Positions 1 to 5,560 of a DNA stretch of 9,520 nt are shown piece after piece. The stretch spans positions 1 to 9,520 of the forward strand of contig CAMLMI010000169.1 in the NCBI GenBank assembly GCA_946480965.1, read 5' to 3'. The position numbers and the translations under genes are program-made. Below the pieces are notes generated by a model, which saw only the letters and a program-made list of their open reading frames with translations, did no database searches and was not told the origin of the DNA. The DNA comes from an uncultured Verrucomicrobiales bacterium (GTDB lineage Bacteria > Verrucomicrobiota > Verrucomicrobiae > Limisphaerales > CANJSG01). How positions within the stretch are numbered: the stretch's first letter is position 1; each line of letters starts with the position of its first letter.

Positions 1-2047
1 ACTGCGCTTCCCACATCACGAGGCCGTCCGGCCATTCGAGGCTGTAGCCGTATTCGAAGCCCATCACCGCGACTTCGCTCAACGGGCTGTTGAGGATGTC
101 CACTTGGCCCTGGCTGGGGCTGAGGTGCTGGAGCGGCACATGGACCGCGCCGGTCTCGTAGTCGTGCAACGCGGCGTGGCGGTGGCTGAAGGTGCCGCGG
201 CCGCAGTCCTGGCCGGTGAGGCGGACGCGGAAACGGTCCGCCGCCAGGCTGGCGAACGCCGCGAGCTCGGATCCGGCCCAGTCGAAGCCGAGCTCGCCCT
301 TGGCCATGGCGCGGCGGTTTTCGAGGATCTTCTTGAGCTTGGGATGGACGGTGAAGCCGTCGGGCACTTCGGTCGCCTTGGTGACGAGTTCGGTCAGCCG
401 CGAAGCGGGAACCGTCGTGTCGGCTTGGGGCACGGATGCGTCTTCGCCGCCGACGTAATGGGCCCAGACACCGGAGGCCAACTCGTTGGGGAGCTTGTAG
501 GTCTTGGATTCCGCGAGGGCGTTTTCCAGATGGTTGCGGCGCTCTTCCTCGATCTTGTCGGCTTCGGCGCGGGTCACGCCGCCGAGGGCGAGCAGGTTGT
601 CGAGGTAGGCTTCGCGGACGTGTTTGCGCTTCTCGATGGCCTTGTAGAGCAGCGGCTGGGTGAAGGACGGCTCGTCGGCTTCGTTGTGGCCGAGGCGACG
701 GTAGCCATAGACGTCGATGATGACGTCGCGCTGGAAGGCGGCGCGGAACTCCATCGCCACGTTCACGGCCTGGGCGACGGCTTCGGGGTTCTCGCCGTTC
801 ACGTGGAAGATCGGGATCTGGAGCATCTTCGCCACGTCGGTCGCATAGAGCGTCGAACGCGCCTCGTGCGGCGAGGTGGTGAAGCCGACCTGGTTGTTGA
901 CGATGATGTGGAGCGTGCCGCCGACGGAGTAGTTGGGGAGCTGGCTGAGATTGAGGATTTCCTGGATGACGCCCTGGCCGGCGAACGCGGCGTCGCCGTG
1001 GATCAGGAGCGCCATCGTGCGGCGGCGATCGGTGTCGCCCACGCGGTCGCTATTGGCGCGGGCGCGGCCGAGCACCACCGGGTTCACGAACTCCAGATGG
1101 CTCGGGTTGAAACAGAGCGAGAGATGGAGCTGCTTGCCGGAGGCGGTCTTCCACTTGCGGCTGTAGCCCATGTGGTATTTCACGTCGCCGGAGCCGCGAT
1201 ACTTCTCGGGCTCCAGGTCGGCGAACTCGCGGAAGATGTGCTTGGGGTGCTTGCCCATGATGTTGGCCAGCACGTTGAGGCGACCCCGATGGGCCATGCC
1301 CATGTCGATCTCGGTCACGCCCTGTTCGGCGGCCTTCTCGATGGTGAGGTCGAGCAGCGGGATGAGGCTCTCGCAGCCTTCGAGGGAAAAGCTCTTCGCC
1401 CCGATGAATTTCCTCCGGATGAACTCCTCGAACATCACGGCGTCGGTCAGGCGCGTGAGGATGCGGACCTGCTGGTCCTTGGTGAGGTTGATCCGGTTCT
1501 CGTTCGGCTCCATGCGGTCCTGGAGCCAGCGGCGGATGTTGACGGAGTCGATGTGGCGGTATTCGACGCCGATGCTGCGGCAGTAGGTGTTGCGCAGGAC
1601 GGAGAGGAGGTCGCGCAGCTTCATCAGCTTGCGGCCGTGGCCGCCGACGCCGAGCGCGGGGAACTCCCGGTCCATGTCCACCTCGGTCAAGCCGTAGGTC
1701 TCGGGCTTGAGCTCGTCCGGCATCCGGCGCGGCTGCCCGAGGGGATCGATCTCCGCGATCATGTGGCCCCGGAAGCGGTAGGCGCGCACGAGGCGGTCGA
1801 TGCGGTCTTCGAGGGCTCGGGTCGAGGCCAGCTCCGCCTGGGCGGCGGCGGGAGGGTTGAAGAGGCTGTAGCTCTTCAGCGCCGGCTGGAGGGTTCCGGC
1901 CGAAGCCCCGTCGAGAAATTGTTCGCTGTTGAAGTAACCCTGCCATTCCGGCGACACGGAGGAGGGGTCTTGGAGGAACCGTTCGTAGAGTTCCTCGACA
2001 AAGTTGAGGTTAACGCTGCCCAGATTGTCCGACGTTAGATCATTCAT
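1..2047 (-). CDS. sucA: 2-oxoglutarate dehydrogenase E1 component (3' end outside window)
   Basis: This is the thiamine-diphosphate-dependent E1 of the 2-oxoglutarate dehydrogenase complex, which decarboxylates 2-oxoglutarate and passes the succinyl group to the lipoyl domain of E2 (SucB) in the TCA cycle; it is cytoplasmic. Reading from the ATG at 2047, 682 codons are present against about 930 in the family, so the C-terminal quarter lies beyond the left edge. Visible motifs, in order: an N-terminal helix (FVEELYERFLQDP, about 16-28) as in full-length E1o; IDMGMAHRGRLNVL around residue 253, with the active-site His253; KYHMG near 290-294 with the second conserved His; the ThDP/Mg motif GDAAFAGQG (351-359) completed by NNQVGF (384-389); and the E1o-specific GHNEADEPSFTQP further on. 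No good Shine-Dalgarno precedes the ATG, but homology begins within the first 20 residues, so the start is secure. A sucB gene would be expected next on the left. Identification is very sure. Confidence 0.96.
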   Translation of the reverse strand, partial: MNDLTSDNLGSVNLNFVEELYERFLQDPSSVSPEWQGYFNSEQFLDGASAGTLQPALKSYSLFNPPAAAQAELASTRALEDRIDRLVRAYRFRGHMIAEIDPLGQPRRMPDELKPETYGLTEVDMDREFPALGVGGHGRKLMKLRDLLSVLRNTYCRSIGVEYRHIDSVNIRRWLQDRMEPNENRINLTKDQQVRILTRLTDAVMFEEFIRRKFIGAKSFSLEGCESLIPLLDLTIEKAAEQGVTEIDMGMAHRGRLNVLANIMGKHPKHIFREFADLEPEKYRGSGDVKYHMGYSRKWKTASGKQLHLSLCFNPSHLEFVNPVVLGRARANSDRVGDTDRRRTMALLIHGDAAFAGQGVIQEILNLSQLPNYSVGGTLHIIVNNQVGFTTSPHEARSTLYATDVAKMLQIPIFHVNGENPEAVAQAVNVAMEFRAAFQRDVIIDVYGYRRLGHNEADEPSFTQPLLYKAIEKRKHVREAYLDNLLALGGVTRAEADKIEEERRNHLENALAESKTYKLPNELASGVWAHYVGGEDASVPQADTTVPASRLTELVTKATEVPDGFTVHPKLKKILENRRAMAKGELGFDWAGSELAAFASLAADRFRVRLTGQDCGRGTFSHRHAALHDYETGAVHVPLQHLSPSQGQVDILNSPLSEVAVMGFEYGYSLEWPDGLVMWEAQ

Positions 2048-2082
2048 GATTCGGCGCCGTGCGCCGCACAGTTCAGGGCTCT

Positions 2083-2088
2083 ATTATC
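2083..2088 (-). promoter_or_regulatory. Possible -10 element for sucA
   Basis: On the minus strand GATAAT (5 of 6 matches to TATAAT) lies about 36 bases before the sucA ATG, which would give a leader of roughly 30 nt. At 17-bp spacing upstream the bases are CATTCC, a poor -35, so this is only a candidate. It is the best -10-like hexamer I see in the gap between rsmH and sucA. Confidence 0.2.
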
Positions 2089-2276
2089 GGCGGATTTCGT
2101 CGCCTGGAATGCTCCCAACGACCACCCGCGAACCCTGGATCTTGCCGACGATGGACCACGCCAACGCCCGCAAAATGTCCTCCAGACTAAGCTCAAATCG
2201 CGTTGAGCTCCAAGAGGCGGCTGCAACTATTAGCGGGGGGCACCCCGTCGGCGGCCTGCGAAAGGGGTGGTTATCC

Positions 2277-2336
2277 GATTCCAAAAACAGGACGGTCCCA
2301 ACCCAAGAACAAACCGCCCGCTAAGGGTGTGGGACC
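2277..2336 (-). terminator. Terminator-like hairpin downstream of rsmH
   Basis: Read on the minus strand, 2336-2325 (GGTCCCACACCC) pairs with 2304-2294 (GGGTTGGGACC), giving 11 base pairs with one bulged base and a 20-nt loop. A run TGTTTTTGG begins four bases after the stem. It lies about 70 bp past the rsmH stop and well before sucA, so it would separate the two transcripts. The large loop and short T-run make it a moderate rather than strong intrinsic terminator. Confidence 0.5.
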
Positions 2337-2405
2337 CCGTCGGATCACCGGAGCACTCCGAACCGTTAACGCTAGCGCAAGAGGGGCCGTCCAATTTCAA
2401 GACGT

Positions 2406-3482
2406 TCAGTTCGCCTCATCCGCACCGGCCCGGATCGCCCAGCGCAATTTGGCCGAAGAAGCCCTCGGGTTCGCCCGCACTTCCTCCGGACTCGCGCGGA
2501 TCACGTCCTCGGCGATGGCGGAGTAAAGGCCCGCTTGGTGTCCGGCTTGGAAGGCCTTTTTCACCCGCCGATCTTCGCCGGAATGGAAGGTGAGGATGGC
2601 GACGCGGCCACCGGGTTTGAGACAGGTGGGCAGCACCCGCAGCAGAGAATCCAACACGCCGAACTCGTCGTTCACCTCAATCCGCAGGGCTTGGAACAAA
2701 CGCCGCAACGTGTCGCCCGCTTCGGTCTTGGCGGGGCTTTTGCCCGGTCCGACCAAGGCGCGACGGACGACGTCGGCCAACTGCTGGGTGCGGGTGATGG
2801 GCGTGGAGCGTTGGGCGGTGATGATGGCCTCGGCAAGGAAGACGGCACGCGGTTCGTCGGCGTTGGTGACGAGGATTTCGGCCAACCGTGGCGCATCCAC
2901 CTTGGCCAGAAGAGCGGCGGCGGAAAGGCCGCGCTGAGGATTGAGTCGGAGATCGAGCGGCCCGTCGGCCTTGAAGGTGAAACCGCGCTCGGGGTTGTCG
3001 ATCTGCATGGAAGACACGCCGAGATCGGCCAGCACGAGATCCACGCCGACGAGGTTTTCTTGGGAAAGCAGCTTGGCCAAACCGGCGAAGTTCATCAGTC
3101 GAACCTGGAACACCTCCGGGCCGAATCCTGCATCACGGAGGCGTTGCTCGGTCTTCGGCTGTTCCAAGGGATCGACATCGAGGCCGAAGAGCTTTCCGCC
3201 GGGTGTGAGACGTTTGAGCAATTCCGTGGCATGCCCGCCGTAGCCGAGCGTGCAATCCACGGCGAATTCGCCCGGTTGCGGCGCGAGCGCTTCAAGGATT
3301 TCCGCGACCATGATGGGACGATGCGTTCCGGCCGGGGTCTTGCCCGAGGCGAGAACCTTGGCGACATCGGCCGCGTAGCGAGCGGGGTCCAGCTCCTTGT
3401 ATTTCTGGTGGAACTGGCGCGGGTTTTTTCCGGAATAACGCGGGCGGCGTTTGGGGCGTTCGCCGGGAGGCAGATCGGTCAC
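2406..3482 (-). CDS. rsmH: 16S rRNA (cytosine-N4)-methyltransferase RsmH family, non-canonical subtype
   Basis: A SAM-dependent methyltransferase of the MraW/RsmH family; canonical members methylate N4 of C1402 in 16S rRNA at the ribosomal P site. In 358 residues I see HRPIMVAEILEAL (54-66), the SAM-binding loop DCTLGYGGHA (76-85), GLDVDP (100-105), the family signature DLGVSSMQIDNPERGFTF (153-170) followed by DGPLDLRLNP, RLFQALRIEVNDE (261-273) and ILTFHSGEDRRVKKAF (296-311), ending in a Lys-Leu-Arg-Trp segment. Two traits differ from the common form: a basic N-terminal extension of about 50 residues (RPRYSGKNPRQFHQKYKEL), where usual proteins of about 310 aa start near the HxPV motif, and HSGEDR in place of HSLEDR. 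As I recall, a second RsmH-like subfamily in Firmicutes and others shows both. The start is a GTG at 3482; conserved sequence begins by residue 13, so the true start cannot be much later. No division genes adjoin it, unlike dcw-cluster mraW. The family is certain; the exact substrate is less so. Confidence 0.92.
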   Translation of the reverse strand: MTDLPPGERPKRRPRYSGKNPRQFHQKYKELDPARYAADVAKVLASGKTPAGTHRPIMVAEILEALAPQPGEFAVDCTLGYGGHATELLKRLTPGGKLFGLDVDPLEQPKTEQRLRDAGFGPEVFQVRLMNFAGLAKLLSQENLVGVDLVLADLGVSSMQIDNPERGFTFKADGPLDLRLNPQRGLSAAALLAKVDAPRLAEILVTNADEPRAVFLAEAIITAQRSTPITRTQQLADVVRRALVGPGKSPAKTEAGDTLRRLFQALRIEVNDEFGVLDSLLRVLPTCLKPGGRVAILTFHSGEDRRVKKAFQAGHQAGLYSAIAEDVIRASPEEVRANPRASSAKLRWAIRAGADEAN

Positions 3483-3551
3483 GCGAGAGGAATGGCCGGA
3501 ACGGAAACGTCTGCCAAACGGAATCCTTCCGTCACAGAGCGGGCAAAGGAC

Positions 3552-3607
3552 GGGGAACCGTTGACGCCGCCCGGGAGAGCCCGGGCGGGCGGCGTCAGCG
3601 GTTCCCC
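3552..3607. terminator. Long hairpin between the 114-aa gene and rsmH
   Basis: Arms 3552-3573 and 3586-3607 are inverted copies of 22 bases with a single T-G mismatch (GGGGAACCG-T-TGACGCCGCCCG against its complement) and a 12-base loop. On the minus strand the stem is followed by GTCCTTTGCCC, a weak T-run. It lies after the stop of the small gene at 3636 and upstream of the rsmH start, where a terminator makes sense, but its length and near-perfect symmetry would also fit a dispersed palindromic repeat. No second copy is in this window. Confidence 0.55.
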
Positions 3608-3635
3608 ATCCAACGAATGAAGGAGGTTCCGGTGT

Positions 3636-3980
3636 TCATGCCGCTACCTCGTCCATGATGAAGGCGCTGCGGGAGCGGATGAGGTTCTGCTTGGCCACCT
3701 GCCGCCGCGCCTCCCGGGCCTTCTCGTCGAGCAGGGCGGGCAGGAGCAGCAGCGGGTAGGCGGAGGTGCCGGCGATGGCGGCGGCTTCGTTGGCCGCCTG
3801 GCGCAGGAGCCGGTTGAACTCGGGCTCGGCGAACTCGCTCAGGTAGCCCTGGATGAGCCGGGTCTTGAGCCGTTCGAGCTCGGTTTCGAGCGTCGCCCGG
3901 AAGGGCACGCTCCGGGCCTCGACGCCGAACCGGGTTTCTTCCCCATATTGGATCGGCAGGTTCTTGTCTTTGGTTCTCAT
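3636..3980 (-). CDS. Small helical protein of unknown function (114 aa)
   Basis: I do not recognise this protein. From the ATG at 3980 it is 114 residues: a polar N-terminus (MRTKDKNLPIQYGEE), then a mostly helical, charged body with a Leu/Arg/Glu pattern (TLETELERLKTRLIQ at about 30-44), a short hydrophobic stretch YPLLLLPALL (75-84) and a basic helix KAREARRQVAKQ (87-98). There is no signal peptide. Codon third positions are strongly G/C, like the neighbouring genes, which supports coding. The same frame is open upstream as far as 4337, but bases 3981-4273 have weaker codon bias, contain a strong terminator (4040-4083) and turn A-rich just before this ATG, so I place the start here. No clear Shine-Dalgarno is visible. 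A hairpin follows the stop, before rsmH. An ABC or enzymatic role cannot be suggested; it could act with RsmH or independently. Confidence 0.6.
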   Translation of the reverse strand: MRTKDKNLPIQYGEETRFGVEARSVPFRATLETELERLKTRLIQGYLSEFAEPEFNRLLRQAANEAAAIAGTSAYPLLLLPALLDEKAREARRQVAKQNLIRSRSAFIMDEVAA

Positions 3981-4039
3981 TCTGTCGGTGTTGTCTGTCT
4001 GTTTCTTTTGGTCGCTGTGACCGGAATTGCGCAGGCGTT

Positions 4040-4083
4040 GTTCAAAAAACACAAAACCCACGGCCGCTTTCGCAACCGTGGGT
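4040..4083 (-). terminator. Strong intrinsic terminator after the thuA operon
   Basis: On the minus strand ACCCACGG (4083-4076) pairs with CCGTGGGT (4063-4056). Between them UU pairs with GG by wobble and GC-GAAA-GC closes with a GNRA tetraloop, so the stem is a continuous 12 pairs. It runs straight into TTTGTGTTTTTTG. This is a classical rho-independent terminator. It lies about 190 nt downstream of the 96-aa gene and 60 nt upstream of the 114-aa gene, so it should end the thuA transcript or act as an attenuator before the next gene. Confidence 0.8.
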
Positions 4084-4273
4084 CTGATAAACAAATTCTG
4101 TTCCAATTCTCTCAGACCACGGTGCCCAAAGCCACGGTGCGCCAAAAACACATCGCGGAGCGATGGAGGCGCTTTCCAGTTACGGCTTTGAACATGGTCC
4201 GGTTCACAACGGCGGAGAAACAACAGGAGTTGAGGGGGAATGTCAATCGTCGCTTCGAGGGCCTCTTCACGGG
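4084..4273 (-). other. Segment between the 96-aa gene and its terminator
   Basis: These 190 bases are less GC-rich than the genes around them. The minus-strand frame starting MTREEALEATIDIPP at an ATG (4277) that overlaps the stop of the 96-aa gene is open throughout, but its codon third positions are near balance. An imperfect direct repeat (CCACGGTGC at 4117-4125 and 4132-4140, each followed by CCAAA-like bases) sits near the terminator. It may be a 3' untranslated region, a small RNA ending at the terminator, or a poorly conserved coding stretch; the sequence alone does not decide. Confidence 0.4.
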
Positions 4274-4564
4274 TCATCCGGGAAACAGGGGCAAACCGGG
4301 CTTCGGTTCGTAGTGGCCCATGAGCGCGTCGTGGCATCGGGAGCAGACGAGCCCGCGTTCTTGTCCGTCATGCGTGCCGCGATGGGCGTGTTCCACGACG
4401 GAAGGGGACAGCTCAAAAGCGCGCCGAACAGCCTCCACGTCGATGAAGCAGTCGAAATAGACCCATTCGCGGCAGTTCAGGGACCATGCTTCGCCCCGGA
4501 ATGTTTCGCGAATGCCGCGGGCGAGAATGGCTTTTTCCAGCGGTTGCAGATGTTCGCAGGTCAT
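4274..4564 (-). CDS. Conserved small Cys/His-rich protein (96 aa)
   Basis: The function is unknown. I recall similar short proteins beginning M-x-C-E/D-H-L and containing ETFRGxAW...NCREWVYFD in Verrucomicrobiota and Bacteroidota, annotated only as hypothetical. Visible features: Cys3, ETFRGEAWS (20-28), NCREWVYFDC (30-39), HAHRGTHDG (59-67) and GLVCSRCHDALMG (71-83). Cys74, Cys77 and His78, with His59/61/65, look like a metal site. CSRCH formally matches the heme-c CXXCH motif, but there is no export signal, so a zinc- or iron-binding cytoplasmic role is likelier. Its ATG overlaps the thuA stop (ATGA at 4564-4561), implying translational coupling and co-transcription. The stop is followed after 190 nt by a strong terminator. 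That the gene is real is fairly sure, because of the coupling and the conserved motifs; the function is open. Confidence 0.75.
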   Translation of the reverse strand: MTCEHLQPLEKAILARGIRETFRGEAWSLNCREWVYFDCFIDVEAVRRAFELSPSVVEHAHRGTHDGQERGLVCSRCHDALMGHYEPKPGLPLFPG

Positions 4565-5409
4565 GGAGCCATCACCGGTCCGTAGCCCTTCTTGATGTTC
4601 CCCTGGTCGTCGAGCTTGCCGGTGGCCCAGAGCAGGCCGCGGGTGACGAGGTCGAGGTAGCGGGCGTCGGCCACGGTGGCGTTGTTGTGGCCGAGCGTGG
4701 TGTTGAAGACGCGGGTGCCGTGGTAGTCGTTCACCCAGACGACGATCTTGTCCTCGATGCGTTCCTGGCCGTCACGGCCGCGCAGGGACTGTTTGCCCCG
4801 GGCCAAGGCGGTGGCCTTCTCGAAGACCTTCACGTTGTTGTAGAGTTCCTCCTTGAGCGTGGTCCAGTTGGTCAGGCCCTTGGTGACGGGATGGTCGATG
4901 AACTCGATCTTGATCGGCTCTTGGGGGCCGTGGCCGCTGGACTGGAGGCCGAGGAACTCGAACCACCGGGCGCGGTCGGTGCCGGGTTCGGCGGGCTGAC
5001 CGGGATTGCCGACGCGGTAGCTGTGCATGGCGCAGTGGAGGTTCACGGCGGGCACCGTCTTGTGCGCGTCCACGATGTTGCGGATGTAGTCGAGGTCCGA
5101 GATGTCGGCGGAGCATTCGTCGTGGATGACGACGTCGTAGCCGGCGGCCCAATTGGCGTTCGTGTAGCAGTCGAACTTGGTCCGGGTCGCGCCGCCGGGA
5201 GCCGGGGTGTAGCAGACATCGACGACGAGGTTGGCCCGGGCTTCGAGGCCCTTCTTCAGGATCTCCTTCTGGGCCGCGTAGTCGTGGAAGCCGCCGCCGA
5301 TGACGAGGAGGGCGCGGAGCGGCTTGGGGGGCGTGGAGGCACCGGTGGAGCAGGAGACGGTGACGCCCGCCACGAGAGCGACGAGGAAAGCGGTCAGGAA
5401 GGATTTCAT
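4561..5409 (-). CDS. ThuA-domain secreted lipoprotein
   Basis: A ThuA-like (trehalose-utilisation type, class I glutamine-amidotransferase fold) protein of 282 residues. The N-terminus MKSFLTAFLVALVAGVTVSC is a signal peptide ending in a lipobox-like VTVSC at Cys20; Thr at -3 is unusual, so lipidation is probable, not certain. The mature domain shows LLVIGGGFHDY (34-44), YDVVIHDECS (91-100), VNLHCAMHSYR (122-132), IDHPVTKGL (171-179), ELYNN (188-192) and VWVNDYHGTRVFNTTLGHNNATV (224-246), the usual ThuA order. The family is linked to sugar metabolism in many bacteria and is abundant in PVC-group genomes, but its reaction is not well defined. I chose the ATG at 5409; an in-frame TTG two codons earlier (5415) is possible. 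No Shine-Dalgarno is seen. It is divergent from the 727-aa gene (150-bp gap) and translationally coupled to the 96-aa gene downstream. Confidence 0.88.
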   Translation of the reverse strand: MKSFLTAFLVALVAGVTVSCSTGASTPPKPLRALLVIGGGFHDYAAQKEILKKGLEARANLVVDVCYTPAPGGATRTKFDCYTNANWAAGYDVVIHDECSADISDLDYIRNIVDAHKTVPAVNLHCAMHSYRVGNPGQPAEPGTDRARWFEFLGLQSSGHGPQEPIKIEFIDHPVTKGLTNWTTLKEELYNNVKVFEKATALARGKQSLRGRDGQERIEDKIVVWVNDYHGTRVFNTTLGHNNATVADARYLDLVTRGLLWATGKLDDQGNIKKGYGPVMAP

Positions 5410-5549
5410 AGGCAACTGCGGCGCACGCTATGCGACGGGACCGCGCAACGGCAAATCCCCAATCCGGGTGAGCATCGGGCGACGGCGAGCGAAGGGGGCG
5501 GTCCGCGCGTCATTCTGGTGGACACCGCGAAGTGCTCGGGCATAAACAC

Positions 5550-5554
5550 GGGAG
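5550..5554 (+). promoter_or_regulatory. Shine-Dalgarno site deciding the start at 5561
   Basis: GGGAG lies six bases before the ATG at 5561. It favours this start over the in-frame GTG at 5591, even though it leaves a long polar stretch before the signal-peptide core. It is the clearest ribosome binding site in the window, where most genes lack one. Confidence 0.6.
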
Positions 5555-5560
5555 CCATTT

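Larger units (their letters stand above)
2048..2405. other. Intergenic region between rsmH and sucA (358 bp)
   Basis: I see no convincing gene here: short open frames occur on both strands but have mixed base composition and no recognisable protein character. The region holds a terminator-like hairpin (2294-2336), a small inverted repeat AGCTCAA/TTGAGCT at 2190-2196 and 2203-2209 with a 6-nt loop, and a 10-bp direct repeat ACCCCGTCGG at 2242-2251 and 2334-2343. The part nearer sucA presumably carries its promoter. No RNA gene could be recognised. Confidence 0.7.

Noticed and set aside
104..2038. A 644-aa plus-strand open frame
   Set aside because: It is antisense to sucA, whose conserved motifs are unmistakable; its Val/Gly/Ala/Asp/Glu-rich translation is the usual shadow of a GC-rich gene.
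2535..3620. A 361-aa plus-strand open frame
   Set aside because: It lies opposite rsmH and has the low-complexity look of a shadow frame.
3620..3640. AAGGAGG on the plus strand ahead of an ATG at 3638
   Set aside because: The frame ends after six codons, so no gene is served; it is probably chance within the 3' end of a minus-strand gene region.
4241..4246. A perfect TTGACA (-35 consensus) on the minus strand
   Set aside because: At 16-18 bp downstream there is only TTGTTT-like sequence, so no matching -10; it is probably chance.
4274..4564. Cytochrome-c reading of the CSRCH motif
   Set aside because: No signal peptide or membrane anchor, and only one CXXCH in a Cys/His-rich context; a metal site is likelier than covalent heme.
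5519..5546. TGGACA, 16 bp, CATAAA as a promoter for the 727-aa gene
   Set aside because: Transcription would start at about 5552, inside the Shine-Dalgarno site, leaving a leader too short to use it. The true promoter is probably further upstream.
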